A stretch of DNA of 64,000 bases from Aestuariibacter sp. A3R04 (GCF_018860805.1 NZ_JAHKQR010000001.1:1-64000); one strand, 5' to 3'; shown: positions 43,640-56,688, counted from the stretch's first letter. Notes: generated from the sequence alone by a model not told the origin. Made by a program: numbers and translations.

Positions 43640-44521
43640 ATGTCTGCTAAAAAAAGAGGACTAGGACGCGGTCTGGATGCGCTTCTTGCCACCAGTCAGT
43701 CTTCTTCCGCCCGTCAGGATCAGGAAACAGAAAGTCAGTTGGCCAGTAAAAGCGAACTGAGTAAGTTGCCTATTGAGTTTCTGAAGCCGGGAAAATATCA
43801 ACCTCGTAAAGACATGTCTCCAGAGGCCTTGGAAGAACTGGCTTCATCAATACGTTCTCAGGGTGTTATTCAGCCTATTGTGGTAAGAACACTGGCCAAA
43901 GACAGCTATGAAATTATTGCTGGTGAACGTCGGTGGCGTGCGGCGCAACTTGCCAAGCTAGACGTGGTTCCGTGTTTAATTAAAGACGTGCCCGATGAAG
44001 CTGCCGTAGCTATTGCGCTGATAGAGAATATTCAGCGGGAAGATCTCAACGCCATGGAAGAAGCACAGGCATTACAGCGTTTGATGAACGAGTTTGAACT
44101 TACCCATGCTCAAACTGCTGAGGCTGTAGGTAAATCCAGAGCTACTGTGACCAATTTACTGCGGCTTAATAACTTAAACGAAGATGTCAAGTTATTGCTT
44201 GAACATGGTGATATTGAAATGGGCCATGCAAGGGCGCTGTTGGCATTAGAAGGTGAGCAACAAACAGATGCTGCGCAAGTAGTATCAGGTAAAGGGTTAA
44301 CGGTAAGAGACACTGAAAAGCTGGTGCGCAAATATCTTGAGCCAGAGAAGCCTAAACCGGAAAAGAAGATTGATCCCGATGTTCAAAATCTTGTGACGCG
44401 TTTGTCTGACAACCTCGGTACCCAGGTAAGCATAGATCATAACGCTCGTGGAAAAGGTAAAATAGTTATAAGTTTTAATGACTTAGATCAACTTGATGGC
44501 ATCCTCTCCAAAATAAATTAG
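43640..44521 (+). CDS. parB: Chromosome partitioning protein ParB (Spo0J type)
   Basis: 293 residues from ATG preceded by GAGGAAATT; starts MSAKKRGLGRGLDALL. CTPase/ParB-N domain with QPRKDMSPEALEELASSI and GERRWRAAQLA, a helix-turn-helix (TQAEAVGKSRATVTNLLRL-like: TAEAVGKSRATVTNLL) and a C-terminal dimer domain. It binds parS (two candidate sites in recF at 28842 and 29472) and spreads as a CTP clamp. Confidence 0.97.
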   Translation: MSAKKRGLGRGLDALLATSQSSSARQDQETESQLASKSELSKLPIEFLKPGKYQPRKDMSPEALEELASSIRSQGVIQPIVVRTLAKDSYEIIAGERRWRAAQLAKLDVVPCLIKDVPDEAAVAIALIENIQREDLNAMEEAQALQRLMNEFELTHAQTAEAVGKSRATVTNLLRLNNLNEDVKLLLEHGDIEMGHARALLALEGEQQTDAAQVVSGKGLTVRDTEKLVRKYLEPEKPKPEKKIDPDVQNLVTRLSDNLGTQVSIDHNARGKGKIVISFNDLDQLDGILSKIN

Positions 44522-44718
44522 TCAACCATTCTGCAAACGTAAAATATTTGTTAATGTCTGTCGTTATCGATTGACTTTTAACGTACAATGCGCGTCGATT
44601 GTTATTGTTTAAGTAAATTTTCAAAATAACTTTCGAAATGCGATGTATAGTTGAAAATTATCGTTAAAACAGTATACTTCTGACGCTTTTAAATTAGCGA
44701 CGAGAGCCTAGGGTTAAC

Positions 44719-46313
<1,595 letters not shown>

Positions 46314-46355
46314 TAAGCAGGGTTTAAGTTTATCAACGAATAGAGGGGATCGGTT

Positions 46356-46826
46356 GTGAATATCAACTTGACTCTAATCGGTGAACTCATTGCTTTCATT
46401 ATTTTCGTGTGGTTCTGTATGGCGAAAGTCTGGCCACCGATTATGGCAGCAATTGAGGAGCGTCAGAAGAAGATAGCCGATGGGCTGGAAGCTTCCGAGC
46501 GAGCCGAAAAAGATTTAGAACTTGCTCAGGCGAAAGCCACTGAGCAAATGAAAGACGCGAAAGCGCAAGCAGCTGAAATTATCGAGCAAGCCAAAAAGCG
46601 TGCAAATCAACTTGTTGAAGATGAAACGCAGAAAGGTCATGCCGAGCGAGAGAAAATTATCGCTTCCGGTTATGCCGAAATTGAATCTGAACGTAATCGT
46701 GCCAAGGAAGAATTACGTGCACAAGTAGCCGCTTTGGCTGTTGCTGGTGCAGAGCAAATTCTTCAACGTGAAATCGACGCAAACGCCCAAAACGACATTG
46801 TTGAAAAACTTGTCGCTGAGCTATAA
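46356..46826 (+). CDS. atpF: ATP synthase F0 subunit b
   Basis: 156 residues (E. coli 156), GTG start. One N-terminal membrane helix (about 5-25, [22 protein letters not shown]), then a long charged Ala/Glu/Lys-rich coiled coil ([20 protein letters not shown]...). It is the peripheral stalk that holds the F1 head. 42 bases after atpE. Confidence 0.97.
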   Translation: MNINLTLIGELIAFIIFVWFCMAKVWPPIMAAIEERQKKIADGLEASERAEKDLELAQAKATEQMKDAKAQAAEIIEQAKKRANQLVEDETQKGHAEREKIIASGYAEIESERNRAKEELRAQVAALAVAGAEQILQREIDANAQNDIVEKLVAEL

Positions 46827-46840
46827 GAGGGAGATGAGCC

Positions 46841-47374
46841 ATGTCTGAATTGACAACTGTCGCTCGCCCCTACGCTAAAGCAGCTTTCGATTTTGCCGTT
46901 GAGCACAACGCCGTTGCCAAATGGCAGGATATGTTGATGTTTGCTGGCGAAGTTGCGAAAAACGAAGATGTGCATCAGTTATTAACCGGTGCCATTGCCG
47001 CAGAGCAACTTGCTGAAGTGTTTATCAATGTATGTGGTGATACGCTCGACGATCACGGCCAAAACCTGATTAAAGTATTGGCTGAAAATAAACGTTTGAT
47101 CGCCCTACCTGCGATTTTTGCGCAATTTTCTGCTTTAAAAGCAGATTACGACAAAGAAGTTGAAGTGGATTTAACTTCCGCTTCTGCCTTGTCCGAAGCG
47201 CAAAAGGCTGCTATTGGCGCATCGCTGGAAAAACGTTTGGCACGTAAAGTGAAGCTTAATTGTAACGTGGACCCTGCTCTGGTCGCAGGCTTTGTAGTAA
47301 AAGCCGGTGATACAGTTATTGATGGTTCCGTAAAATCGAAATTGAACCGTCTCGCAGACGCGTTGCAAGCATAA
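46841..47374 (+). CDS. atpH: ATP synthase F1 subunit delta
   Basis: 177 residues (E. coli 177). N-terminal helical bundle starting [22 protein letters not shown] and the C-terminal [39 protein letters not shown] signature. It links the b stalk to alpha3beta3. Confidence 0.98.
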   Translation: MSELTTVARPYAKAAFDFAVEHNAVAKWQDMLMFAGEVAKNEDVHQLLTGAIAAEQLAEVFINVCGDTLDDHGQNLIKVLAENKRLIALPAIFAQFSALKADYDKEVEVDLTSASALSEAQKAAIGASLEKRLARKVKLNCNVDPALVAGFVVKAGDTVIDGSVKSKLNRLADALQA

Positions 47375-47387
47375 CGGGGATAAGAGT

Positions 47388-48929
47388 ATGCAACTTAATT
47401 CCACTGAAATTGCAGAACTGATCAAAAAGCGAATTGAACAGTTTAATGTAACCAGTGAAGCACGCACCGAAGGGACTATCGTCGCAGTAACCGACGGTAT
47501 TATCCGCATTCACGGCCTGGCCGATGTAATGCAAGGTGAAATGATCGAGCTTCCTGGTAGTCGCTACGCAATTGCACTAAACCTCGAGCGTGACTCAGTT
47601 GGTGCTGTTGTAATGGGTCCCTATGCGGACCTGCAAGAAGGTACAAAAGTACAGTCTACTGGTCGTATCTTGGAAGTACCTGTTGGTCCTGGTTTGCTGG
47701 GTCGTGTTGTTAACACACTGGGTGAAGCGATTGACGGTAAAGGCGCTATTGAGTCTGACGGTTTTGAACCGGTAGAAAAAATTGCACCGGGCGTTATTGA
47801 ACGTCAATCAGTCGATCAACCAGTACAAACGGGTTATAAGTCAGTTGACTCTATGATTCCAATTGGTCGTGGTCAGCGCGAGTTGATTATCGGTGACCGT
47901 CAGTGTGGTAAAACAGCCATGGCTGTTGATGCCATCATCAAGCAGAAAGATTCTGGCATTAAATGCGTTTATGTAGCGGTAGGCCAAAAAGCCTCTACCA
48001 TTGCTAACGTGGTTCGCAAGCTGGAAGAGCATGGCGCAATGGCTCATACCATTGTTGTTGCAGCATCTGCGTCTGAATCTGCAGCATTGCAGTATCTGGC
48101 ACCGTACTCTGGCTGTACCATGGGTGAATACTTCCGTGACCGCGGTGAAGACGCGCTTATCGTATACGATGATCTGTCTAAGCAAGCTGTTGCTTATCGT
48201 CAGATTTCATTGCTGCTGAAGCGTCCTCCAGGCCGTGAAGCTTATCCCGGTGATGTTTTCTATCTCCACTCCCGTTTGCTTGAACGTGCTGCTCGTGTAA
48301 ACGACAAGTACGTAGAGCGATACACTAACGGTGAAGTGAAAGGTAAAACCGGTTCACTGACTGCGCTCCCTATTATTGAAACCCAAGCCGGTGACGTATC
48401 AGCATTCGTACCGACAAACGTTATTTCAATTACCGACGGTCAGATCTTCTTGGAAACTGACTTGTTTAACGCTGGTATTCGCCCTGCTGTAAACGCCGGT
48501 ATTTCAGTATCTCGTGTTGGTGGTGCTGCTCAGACTAAAATCATCAAAAAATTAGGTGGTGGTATTCGTCTGGCACTTGCACAGTATCGTGAATTGGCGG
48601 CGTTCTCACAGTTCGCTTCTGACCTTGACGATGCAACTCGTGAACAGCTGGAACACGGTGAACGCGTAACAGAACTGATGAAGCAGAAGCAATATGCGCC
48701 TCTGTCAATCGCTGATATGGGTGTCTCTTTGTACGCCGTTGAGAAAGGCTTCTTGAAAGATGTTGAGCTGGGCAAAATCCTTGATTTTGAAGCAGCATTG
48801 CACGCTTACATGAACAGCGAACACGCTGAGCTAATGAAGACTATCAATGAAACCGGCAACTACAACGATGATATTGATGCTCAGTTGAAAGACGCTTTAA
48901 CTAACTTTAAAGCGACACAAACTTGGTAA
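47388..48929 (+). CDS. atpA: ATP synthase F1 subunit alpha
   Basis: 513 residues, the E. coli length. P-loop [11 protein letters not shown] (about 169-179), the alpha signature [17 protein letters not shown], and [18 protein letters not shown] at the N-terminus. Non-catalytic nucleotide sites lie at its interface with beta. A hairpin lies in the gap to atpG. Confidence 0.99.
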   Translation: MQLNSTEIAELIKKRIEQFNVTSEARTEGTIVAVTDGIIRIHGLADVMQGEMIELPGSRYAIALNLERDSVGAVVMGPYADLQEGTKVQSTGRILEVPVGPGLLGRVVNTLGEAIDGKGAIESDGFEPVEKIAPGVIERQSVDQPVQTGYKSVDSMIPIGRGQRELIIGDRQCGKTAMAVDAIIKQKDSGIKCVYVAVGQKASTIANVVRKLEEHGAMAHTIVVAASASESAALQYLAPYSGCTMGEYFRDRGEDALIVYDDLSKQAVAYRQISLLLKRPPGREAYPGDVFYLHSRLLERAARVNDKYVERYTNGEVKGKTGSLTALPIIETQAGDVSAFVPTNVISITDGQIFLETDLFNAGIRPAVNAGISVSRVGGAAQTKIIKKLGGGIRLALAQYRELAAFSQFASDLDDATREQLEHGERVTELMKQKQYAPLSIADMGVSLYAVEKGFLKDVELGKILDFEAALHAYMNSEHAELMKTINETGNYNDDIDAQLKDALTNFKATQTW

Positions 48930-48935
48930 TCAATG

Positions 48936-48958
48936 GTGCTGACCCAAAAGGTCAGCAC
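48936..48958 (+). repeat. Hairpin in the atpA-atpG gap
   Basis: GTGCTGACC / GGTCAGCAC, a nine-base perfect stem with loop CAAAA. No T run follows, so it is unlikely to terminate; mRNA processing or stability is more plausible. Confidence 0.7.
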
Positions 48959-48986
48959 AATTCGTTGAGTAATCGGAGAGATAATC

Positions 48987-49847
48987 ATGGCCAGCGGTAA
49001 AGAGATAAAAGGTAAAATTGGGAGTATCAAAAATACTCAAAAGATTACCAGTGCGATGGAAATGGTTGCTGCGTCAAAAATGAAAAAGGCGCAGGAACGT
49101 ATGGCTCATGGCCGTCCGTATGCACAAAACATGCTTAAAGTGATTGGTCACATTGCTAACGGCAACCTTGAATATCGCCATCCTTATTTGGAAGAGCGTG
49201 AAATCAAGCGCGTTGGTTATATTGTGATTTCCACTGACCGAGGCTTATGTGGTGGTTTGAACACCAACGAATTTAAGCTTGTTACCCAGGACGTCAAAAA
49301 ATGGCGTGACCAGGGTGTAGAAGTGGATTTTGCTGCATTAGGTTCAAAAGCATGCGGTTTCTTTAACCGTTTTGGTGGCACTTTACTTGCTGCTGAATCA
49401 GGTTTAGGTGATAAACCGTCTGTAGCTGATGTAGTAGGTGTTGTACGCGTTATGCTTAAAGCGTATGACGAAGGCAAGATTGACAGGGTTTTCCTGGTTT
49501 TCAATGACTTCGTTAACACCATGACACAGAAACCTGTGATCAATCAGTTATTGCCTTTGCCAAAGTCGGAAGACGAAGAATACCAACACCGTTGGGACTA
49601 TATCTACGAACCCGATCCAAAAGAAATTTTGGAATCATTGATGGTTCGTTACATTGAGTCTCAGGTGTATCAGGGTGTTGTAGAAAACGCAGCTTCAGAA
49701 CAAGCTGCGAGAATGGTTGCCATGAAGGCAGCAACCGACAATGCCGGTAATCTCATTGATGAGTTACAACTGGTATATAACAAAGCGCGTCAGGCCGCAA
49801 TCACACAAGAAATCAGTGAGATTGTTGGCGGTGCCGCAGCGGTGTAG
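48987..49847 (+). CDS. atpG: ATP synthase F1 subunit gamma
   Basis: 286 residues (E. coli 287). N-terminal helix [28 protein letters not shown] and the C-terminal helix [36 protein letters not shown] form the rotating shaft. Middle [13 protein letters not shown] is also conserved. Confidence 0.98.
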   Translation: MASGKEIKGKIGSIKNTQKITSAMEMVAASKMKKAQERMAHGRPYAQNMLKVIGHIANGNLEYRHPYLEEREIKRVGYIVISTDRGLCGGLNTNEFKLVTQDVKKWRDQGVEVDFAALGSKACGFFNRFGGTLLAAESGLGDKPSVADVVGVVRVMLKAYDEGKIDRVFLVFNDFVNTMTQKPVINQLLPLPKSEDEEYQHRWDYIYEPDPKEILESLMVRYIESQVYQGVVENAASEQAARMVAMKAATDNAGNLIDELQLVYNKARQAAITQEISEIVGGAAAV

Positions 49848-49868
49848 GCAAAGGTTTAGAAGAAATAA

Positions 49869-51263
<1,395 letters not shown>

Positions 51264-51272
51264 GAATGAAGC

Positions 51273-51295
51273 CAGGCAGGTTACAACCCTGTCTG
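51273..51295 (+). repeat. Hairpin in the atpD-atpC gap
   Basis: CAGGCAGG / CCTGTCTG (51273-51280 and 51288-51295), eight pairs with one G-T, loop TTACAAC. No T run. Same location logic as the atpA-atpG hairpin. Confidence 0.65.
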
Positions 51296-51329
51296 CACTT
51301 GATTCACGTTCCTTACTAAGGAGTTTACA

Positions 51330-51746
51330 ATGGCAGCTATGACCGTTCACCTGGATGTAGTAAGCGCAGAAAAAGAGATTTTCTCTGGTCTCGTTGAAAC
51401 AGTTCAGGTAACAGGAAGTGAAGGTGAGCTGGGTATCCACCCTGGTCACGCGCCACTTATCACTGCAATAAAACCTGGTATGGTGCGTTTGGTTAAGCAG
51501 CACGGCGAAGAAGAAATGATTTACGTTGCCGGTGGTGTACTTGAAGTACAACCCGGCACGGTAACCGTTCTCGCTGATACAGCCGTTCGTGCGGAAGATT
51601 TGGACGAACAGGCTGCAGAAGAATCGAAACGTCGAGCTGAAGAGCACATCGCCAACCCAGGCGCTGATTTCAATTACGCAGAAGCGGCACATGAGCTGGC
51701 AGAAGCCATTGCTCAATTGCGCCTAATTCAAAAACTGCGCAAATAG
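51330..51746 (+). CDS. atpC: ATP synthase F1 subunit epsilon
   Basis: 138 residues (E. coli 139). Beta-sandwich domain [17 protein letters not shown] ... [19 protein letters not shown], then two C-terminal helices (about 90-138). Regulatory and stalk subunit of F1. Preceded by AAGGAG; followed by the operon terminator. Confidence 0.97.
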   Translation: MAAMTVHLDVVSAEKEIFSGLVETVQVTGSEGELGIHPGHAPLITAIKPGMVRLVKQHGEEEMIYVAGGVLEVQPGTVTVLADTAVRAEDLDEQAAEESKRRAEEHIANPGADFNYAEAAHELAEAIAQLRLIQKLRK

Positions 51747-51764
51747 ATATTAGCTGTTTGAAAG

Positions 51765-51790
51765 ACCCGGCTATTGCGCCGGGTTTTTTT
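51765..51790 (+). terminator. Terminator of the atp operon
   Basis: CCCGGC / GCCGGG stem (51766-51771 and 51778-51783) followed by TTTTTTT. Confidence 0.9.
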
Positions 51791-51869
51791 GTATTTTTTT
51801 TCGCCTCCCTATTCACTTTACTACAAAATCATGTACTGTATATTTAAACAGCAAAAAGGAGCATTACTC

Positions 51870-52283
51870 ATGCTATCCGGTAAATGTTTGTGTGGTGAGG
51901 TAAATGTCCAACTGGCCAAATACACAAGTCACATTCACGCCTGTCATTGTGCAATGTGCAGAACCTGGGGAGGCGGACCTCTGTACACGGTTCAGGCTGG
52001 CACTGGAGTAACCTTCAAAGGTGAAGATGCCATTACACGCTTTGCTTCGTCTCAATGGGCAGAGCGGGGTTTTTGTCATCGTTGTGGGACCCATTTGTTT
52101 TATCTGTACAAGGAAACACAAGAGTATTATCTTCCTGCTGGCTTGTTTAACGAACCGAGCTTTACATTGGAATCTGATATTTTTGTTGACGAAAAAGCCA
52201 GTTATTACCCGCTTAGCCCAGATACCAAAAAAATGACAGGGGCGGAAATCATTGCTGCGTTTGCTAAAGAGTCGCCTGAATGA
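51870..52283 (+). CDS. GFA family (glutathione-dependent formaldehyde-activating-like) zinc protein
   Basis: 137 residues from ATG with AAAGGAG upstream; starts MLSGKCLCGEV. Zinc cysteines follow the GFA/DUF636 pattern: C6 and C8, then C25, C27 and C30 (HACHCAMCRTWGG), and CHRCGTHLFY. The family name comes from one formaldehyde-related enzyme; the substrate of this member is unknown. The stop overlaps the next gene by four bases (ATGA). An upstream in-frame ATG at 51774 overlaps the atp terminator and is rejected. Confidence 0.87.
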   Translation: MLSGKCLCGEVNVQLAKYTSHIHACHCAMCRTWGGGPLYTVQAGTGVTFKGEDAITRFASSQWAERGFCHRCGTHLFYLYKETQEYYLPAGLFNEPSFTLESDIFVDEKASYYPLSPDTKKMTGAEIIAAFAKESPE

Positions 52284-52645
52284 AAAACAAATCTATGAAT
52301 TATATTGAGGTTCCCTCGCTGTCTTTGGAAAAAACAAAAGCGTTTTTTTCTTCTGTTTTCAATTGGTCTTTTACCGACTACGGACCAGAGTACACAGCAT
52401 TCACTTTGGATAATATCGACGGTGGCTTTTACCACAGTGACAAAGCTTCCAATGCAGCTTTGGGAGCTGCACTACCTGTGTTCTATAGTGATGATCTTAA
52501 TAGTATCAAAAACGAAATTTGTCGTGCCGGGGGCCAAATCACGGTAAATATCTTCGCTTTTCCCGGTGGTTACCGCTTTCATTTCCGCGAACCTGGCGGT
52601 TCAGAGTTTGCTGTGTGGTCAGAAAACTACGAAGAAACACAATAA
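52280..52645 (+). CDS. VOC (glyoxalase/bleomycin resistance) family protein
   Basis: 121 residues. Typical single VOC unit pair: YIEVPSLSLEKTKAFFSSVFNWSFTDYG, then PVFYSDDLNSIKNEICRAGGQITVNIFAFPGGYRFHFREPGGSEFAVW. Metal-binding residues expected in such folds are only partly present. Function unknown. It overlaps the GFA gene by four bases, so the two are translationally coupled. Confidence 0.85.
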   Translation: MKNKSMNYIEVPSLSLEKTKAFFSSVFNWSFTDYGPEYTAFTLDNIDGGFYHSDKASNAALGAALPVFYSDDLNSIKNEICRAGGQITVNIFAFPGGYRFHFREPGGSEFAVWSENYEETQ

Positions 52646-52764
52646 AAGTTCAACAAGCGTTAATAATTGATTTGGATCCTTGTAAATCGACGTCAAAATA
52701 TTACACTACGTTGAAAATAATAAACCTGTAAAACAGTAGTGGGAAGGACTTTGCTAGATGTTTT

Positions 52765-53739
52765 GTGAAGGCCGAAATGAAGAACCGCTATCCCTATCCA
52801 ACAATTACAACTACTTCCGTTTGGTTTGCGCCTCTGTGCTACCTAGCGCTGTGTTTTGTGGCAAATTACCTAACTGGCGCCCTCGACTACTATAATATCA
52901 GAAGTGAACGGGATCAAAGAGACTTCAACTGTGCATTGGGCTTGCCTATTTTGACTGCATTTTGTTGGATGTCTATCAGAGCTCAGCAACAAAATGTTGC
53001 CAGCACTATCATGCGCTATCTGCTAGACAATAATCGGTTGTGTGAGTTCGCTGAGCATCGCGACAGGTTGTCAGAGAAACTAAGACAGCACACCATTACT
53101 GCTGCAACGTTTGCTATCTCTTTTAATTCAGTTTACCTCATTAGTGAAGAGCTACTGGCTATCGATCTCGCTCCGAAAACCCTGGTCTTAGATCTTATTT
53201 CCTACCCCTTTTGGTTTTTCTTCTGGCTTTTCCTATTTCAAATTGTATCGTCAACACGCTATATGAGAACGCATTTTGTTCAGTCCGTAGTGCTTGATGT
53301 GGCGGCGCTTAAAGCTCTTAGAAGAGTAGCATCACTTGCCATTGAAAATGCCATGTACGGATTGATCGCACTTATCATAGCACCGGTGTTTTGGTTTAAC
53401 CGAAGTATTCCATTTGTGGACATTGTAATGGTGATAGTGTTTTTCACTTTTCTGACTGTTTATGTAATATGGCCGGCAATCGAGGCATACCGAGCTATCG
53501 GCAATACAAAACACGCGATGTTCGCATCGCTTTCGTCAATGATTAATCAAAAGATACCACCGGCTTGTTCCGCTGGTAGTGATATTAATAATGTAAGCGC
53601 GCAACAGGATATTGAAGTTGTTGCGTCAACATCATCTATACCCACGAGCTTCAAACAACTGCGTCGGGTACTGTTAGTACTGTCTTCAATTCCGCTATCG
53701 TGGTTTATCTTAATGCAGCTGGAGCAACTTGTGGCCTGA
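52765..53739 (+). CDS. Polytopic membrane protein of unknown family
   Basis: 324 residues from GTG, or 320 from the ATG at 52777. About seven hydrophobic segments (near 19-40, 56-70, 110-130, 140-165, 195-215, 218-240 and 303-322). The region around 80-108 is charged (REHRDRLSEKLRQH-like) and 250-300 is a soluble Ser/Ala-rich stretch. I recognise no conserved motif or family. A GGAAGGA lies some 17 bases before the GTG, a poor distance. It lies between the VOC gene and a GST gene that begins just inside its last codons' neighbourhood. Confidence 0.65.
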   Translation: MKAEMKNRYPYPTITTTSVWFAPLCYLALCFVANYLTGALDYYNIRSERDQRDFNCALGLPILTAFCWMSIRAQQQNVASTIMRYLLDNNRLCEFAEHRDRLSEKLRQHTITAATFAISFNSVYLISEELLAIDLAPKTLVLDLISYPFWFFFWLFLFQIVSSTRYMRTHFVQSVVLDVAALKALRRVASLAIENAMYGLIALIIAPVFWFNRSIPFVDIVMVIVFFTFLTVYVIWPAIEAYRAIGNTKHAMFASLSSMINQKIPPACSAGSDINNVSAQQDIEVVASTSSIPTSFKQLRRVLLVLSSIPLSWFILMQLEQLVA

Positions 53740-53786
53740 AAAAATTCTCAGTAAGCTGTCGTTTTATAATGGAAACGAGGTTTAAT

Positions 53787-54386
53787 ATGGTTGTGTATGG
53801 AGACAGTCGATCGGGCAATTGTTACAAAATCCAACTACTTTTGGCGCTGCTTGGCAAGCAATGTAGATGGGAAGAAATCAACGTATTAGATGGTGCAACA
53901 CAACAACCTGAATTTCTTCAGAAGAATCCCAACGGCAAAATACCGCTTTTGGAAATGAATGATGGCAGAACACTGGCTGAATCTAATGCTATTATTTCTT
54001 TTCTCGCTCAAGGATCCCCTCTTATTCCTCAATCGGCCTTTGACTATGCCACCATGTTGCAATGGCAATTTTTTGAACAATATAGCCACGAACCTTTTAT
54101 TGCAGTAGCCCGGTATATTAATTTGTATTTAGGTTTGCCAGAAGAACGCAAAGCCGAATATCAAAGTAAACAGGCTGGCGGACACAAGGCGCTGGCTGTA
54201 ATGAATCAACAATTAGAGAAAACACCTTTTTTGGTGGGTGAGCAGCTTACTCTTGCTGATATTAGTTTGTATGCCTACACTCATGTTGCACATGAAGGTG
54301 GCTTTGAATTGGTCTCCTATACAGGTATACAGCACTGGCTGGAGCGGATTGCCGACCAGAAAGGTTACGTACCTATGCAGTATTAG
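53787..54386 (+). CDS. Glutathione S-transferase family protein
   Basis: 199 residues from the ATG that follows GAGGTTTAAT; in-frame upstream starts (53700, 53769) lie in or near the previous gene. Thioredoxin-like N-terminus MVVYGDSRSGNCYKIQLLLALLG with Ser at the catalytic position (SRSGN), the glutathione-binding NPNGKIPLLEM and ESNAIISFLA, and an all-helical C-terminus with FLVGEQLTLADISLYAYTHVA. Substrate unknown. It is convergent with the DTW gene. Confidence 0.9.
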   Translation: MVVYGDSRSGNCYKIQLLLALLGKQCRWEEINVLDGATQQPEFLQKNPNGKIPLLEMNDGRTLAESNAIISFLAQGSPLIPQSAFDYATMLQWQFFEQYSHEPFIAVARYINLYLGLPEERKAEYQSKQAGGHKALAVMNQQLEKTPFLVGEQLTLADISLYAYTHVAHEGGFELVSYTGIQHWLERIADQKGYVPMQY

Positions 54387-54402
54387 CTAAAAACGGAGTG
54401 GG

Positions 54403-54993
54403 TTATTTATCTTTTCGTTTTCGCAAGTGGTGTTGAGGGCCTCGCCAGTTTTTTTGCATGGCGGCCTGTAAGCGATAAAGAATAGATGTATCAACTGTGG
54501 TGGTTTGAGTTAATGTATAAGCGACGGCTTCTAGTGTCGATAGCCCCTGTTCCATTTTCGTATGCCTAATTACGTAGTTTGAACTACCTGCGTCTGTGAA
54601 ATGATAATGTGGTAAAGGGTGAAGATCTGGGTAGGCCAGCCACATGCCACGTGATTGCCGCCAACTGCCATCGAGCAAAATATACGCATCGTGTTTCGAG
54701 TGGCCTTTTAATTGCTCTATGGGTAAGCTTCCAATAGTAGGGTAGACTACAGCTGGGTTGCGATACTTAGACAGTAGAGCGCTGAGAGCCTGGCTAGCCA
54801 CAGCGTGATTGTCGTGGGTAATAACTGTGAGGTTTTTCAGCGACAGTGATAGCAACCGCACGGTATTCTTTGCATGACCGACTTCTTTTTTGTGTTGGAG
54901 TATAAGTATGGGGATTGGCGACATTACGGGCGCAACGTCAGAGCACAGGCAGGTAGTTAGTGGATATAGACACTGTTTACAGACGGCGCGCAT
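54403..54993 (-). CDS. DTW domain protein, putative tRNA acp3U-forming enzyme
   Basis: 196 residues from the chosen start MRAVCKQCLYP. Cysteine cluster C5, C8, C15, C17 and the motif LLDGSWRQ (D-x-S-W variant of DTW). The DTW/TapT superfamily includes E. coli TapT (YfiP), which adds 3-amino-3-carboxypropyl to tRNA uridine from SAM; this member is of a different branch, so its target is inference. An in-frame ATG at 55035 adds 14 residues and would overlap the divergent ATL gene. Confidence 0.83.
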   Translation of the reverse strand: MRAVCKQCLYPLTTCLCSDVAPVMSPIPILILQHKKEVGHAKNTVRLLSLSLKNLTVITHDNHAVASQALSALLSKYRNPAVVYPTIGSLPIEQLKGHSKHDAYILLDGSWRQSRGMWLAYPDLHPLPHYHFTDAGSSNYVIRHTKMEQGLSTLEAVAYTLTQTTTVDTSILYRLQAAMQKNWRGPQHHLRKRKDK

Positions 54994-55018
54994 AATAAAT
55001 ACTATAGCGTGAAAAACC

Positions 55019-55363
55019 ATGACGAATGTTAGCATTATTGCGCGAATCCTAAATACTGTAAAAGTGGTGCCACCTGGTTTTGTTGCCAGTTATGGTCAAG
55101 TAGCCGATCTTTCTGGTTTACCCGGGCGCGCCAGGCTGGTGGGGAAACAGCTTACTAATACGTTTGAGGGCGCAGCGATCCCTTGGCACCGCATTGTGCG
55201 TTCAGATGGAAAAATAGCATTTCCTGTTGGCAGTGAAAAAGCGGAAGAGCAAAGACAAAGGTTGATTGCTGAAGGTGTTGTTGTCCGCAACAACCGGATT
55301 TCTATGAAACGTTTTCAATGGCAGCCGGATCTAGCAGAGATACTCCACACTTTGAAATATTAG
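55019..55363 (+). CDS. Alkyltransferase-like protein (ATL, YbaZ type)
   Basis: 114 residues, MGMT C-terminal-like domain with PGFVASYGQVADLSGLPGRAR and the active-site motif PWHRIV (55-60), where Trp56 replaces the reactive Cys. Such ATL proteins bind O6-alkylguanine and flip it out, marking lesions for nucleotide excision repair, but cannot transfer the alkyl group. Divergent from the DTW gene with only 25 bases between starts. Confidence 0.93.
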   Translation: MTNVSIIARILNTVKVVPPGFVASYGQVADLSGLPGRARLVGKQLTNTFEGAAIPWHRIVRSDGKIAFPVGSEKAEEQRQRLIAEGVVVRNNRISMKRFQWQPDLAEILHTLKY

Positions 55364-55443
55364 TATTTTGGCAAGCCTCTCTTGAAAGTTGATTAATGCG
55401 GTTTTATGTAGATTAACAACTAGCAGCTATTTTGGTGTGAAAA

Positions 55444-56643
55444 GTGACGGACGAGAATTTTAAAACCATAACAATTAGTGAGTTGACACCAGGGATGTAC
55501 GTCAGTGACATTGTTGAGCAGTCTGGTAAGGTGAAGTTAAAAAGCCAGGGGCGAGTGACTAGTCAGAATGTTGTGACGGCTCTTCGCAAGCGGGGTGTGC
55601 TAAAACTTATTATTGATTTATCTAAACAGTTTGATCCGGAAGACGAATCTGCAAAGACCGAGCAATCGGATGCCACCATCTCAAAAAAAGAAAAAAAAAC
55701 AAAAGCGAATTTCAATACTGAGCTCGTTAAAGCGGAAACCATTTACAAACAGGGTAAGAGTATTCAGAAAGCCTTGTTGAATGCGGTAAAGCAAGGTTTA
55801 CCTTTTGATGACCGCATACCCAGTGCATTTTCCCATAGTCTGATTGAGTCAGTGGACAGAAACCCCGACGCCCTACTCTGCCTTACTCGAATTCGAGAAA
55901 AAGACGATTATTTACTGGAACATTCGTTGAACGTGGCCATCCTGTTAGCAAATTTTGCCCGTCACATGGGAATGGATGATGACGCAGTACAAGATTTAGC
56001 CTGTGCTGGATTTCTCCACGACTTAGGGAAAATACGCATTCCGGACGAAATTTTACACAAACCAGCTCGGCTTACTGACGATGAAATGGAGGTGATGCGC
56101 AGACACGTTGAATACGGAGTAGAAGCGCTGATGGACGTTGAATTGGACAAGGCGCTGATTAGAACGGTAAGTGAGCATCACGAACGATTAGATGGCCTTG
56201 GCTACCCTGCAGGAACAAAAGGGGACGATATCAGCGTTGCGGGACGTATGCTTGCCATTGCTGACATGTACGATGCGTTGACGGCTGACCGTTGTTACAA
56301 ACCTGGTATGCCATCACAAAAAGCGTTTAAGATCCTAATGAGTGATTGTCCCAATAAGCTTGATACCGCGCTTGTACAACAGTTCATCAAAAGTATGGGG
56401 ATATTTCCCGTGGGCAGTTTGGTTCAGTTGTCGAATGATAGGCTTGCCATGGTATTGGAACAAACTGATAACCCCCTTAAGCCAGTGGTCAAGGTTTTTT
56501 ACTCAGTGAAAGGCAATCATTACGTTCCGGCTAAAGATATTAATCTAGTGCAGGATTCACGTATAAAAGTTGAAAAAGCGGTGAAAGCGAGCGATTTCAA
56601 GATCGATTTTAATCAGTACTTTTCACAACACATTTCCCTGTAA
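55444..56643 (+). CDS. HD-GYP domain protein with DUF3391 N-terminus (c-di-GMP phosphodiesterase)
   Basis: 399 residues, GTG start. DUF3391 at the N-terminus (about 5-110, ISELTPGMYVSDIVEQSGKVKLKSQGRV), then HD-GYP: H160, HD 192-193 (LHDLGKIRIPDEILHKP), HHERLDGLGYP (245-255). These are the metal and c-di-GMP residues of active enzymes, which break c-di-GMP to pGpG or GMP. No signal or membrane segment, so it is cytosolic. Confidence 0.93.
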   Translation: MTDENFKTITISELTPGMYVSDIVEQSGKVKLKSQGRVTSQNVVTALRKRGVLKLIIDLSKQFDPEDESAKTEQSDATISKKEKKTKANFNTELVKAETIYKQGKSIQKALLNAVKQGLPFDDRIPSAFSHSLIESVDRNPDALLCLTRIREKDDYLLEHSLNVAILLANFARHMGMDDDAVQDLACAGFLHDLGKIRIPDEILHKPARLTDDEMEVMRRHVEYGVEALMDVELDKALIRTVSEHHERLDGLGYPAGTKGDDISVAGRMLAIADMYDALTADRCYKPGMPSQKAFKILMSDCPNKLDTALVQQFIKSMGIFPVGSLVQLSNDRLAMVLEQTDNPLKPVVKVFYSVKGNHYVPAKDINLVQDSRIKVEKAVKASDFKIDFNQYFSQHISL

Positions 56644-56663
56644 GCGTTGTAGCAAAATAAAGA

Positions 56664-56688
56664 CAGATGGGAAAATATTTCCCATCTG
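56664..56688. repeat. Inverted repeat after the HD-GYP gene
   Basis: CAGATGGG and CCCATCTG with AAAATATTT between, giving a stem with A/T loop. No T run follows, so it is a weak terminator at best. Confidence 0.6.
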
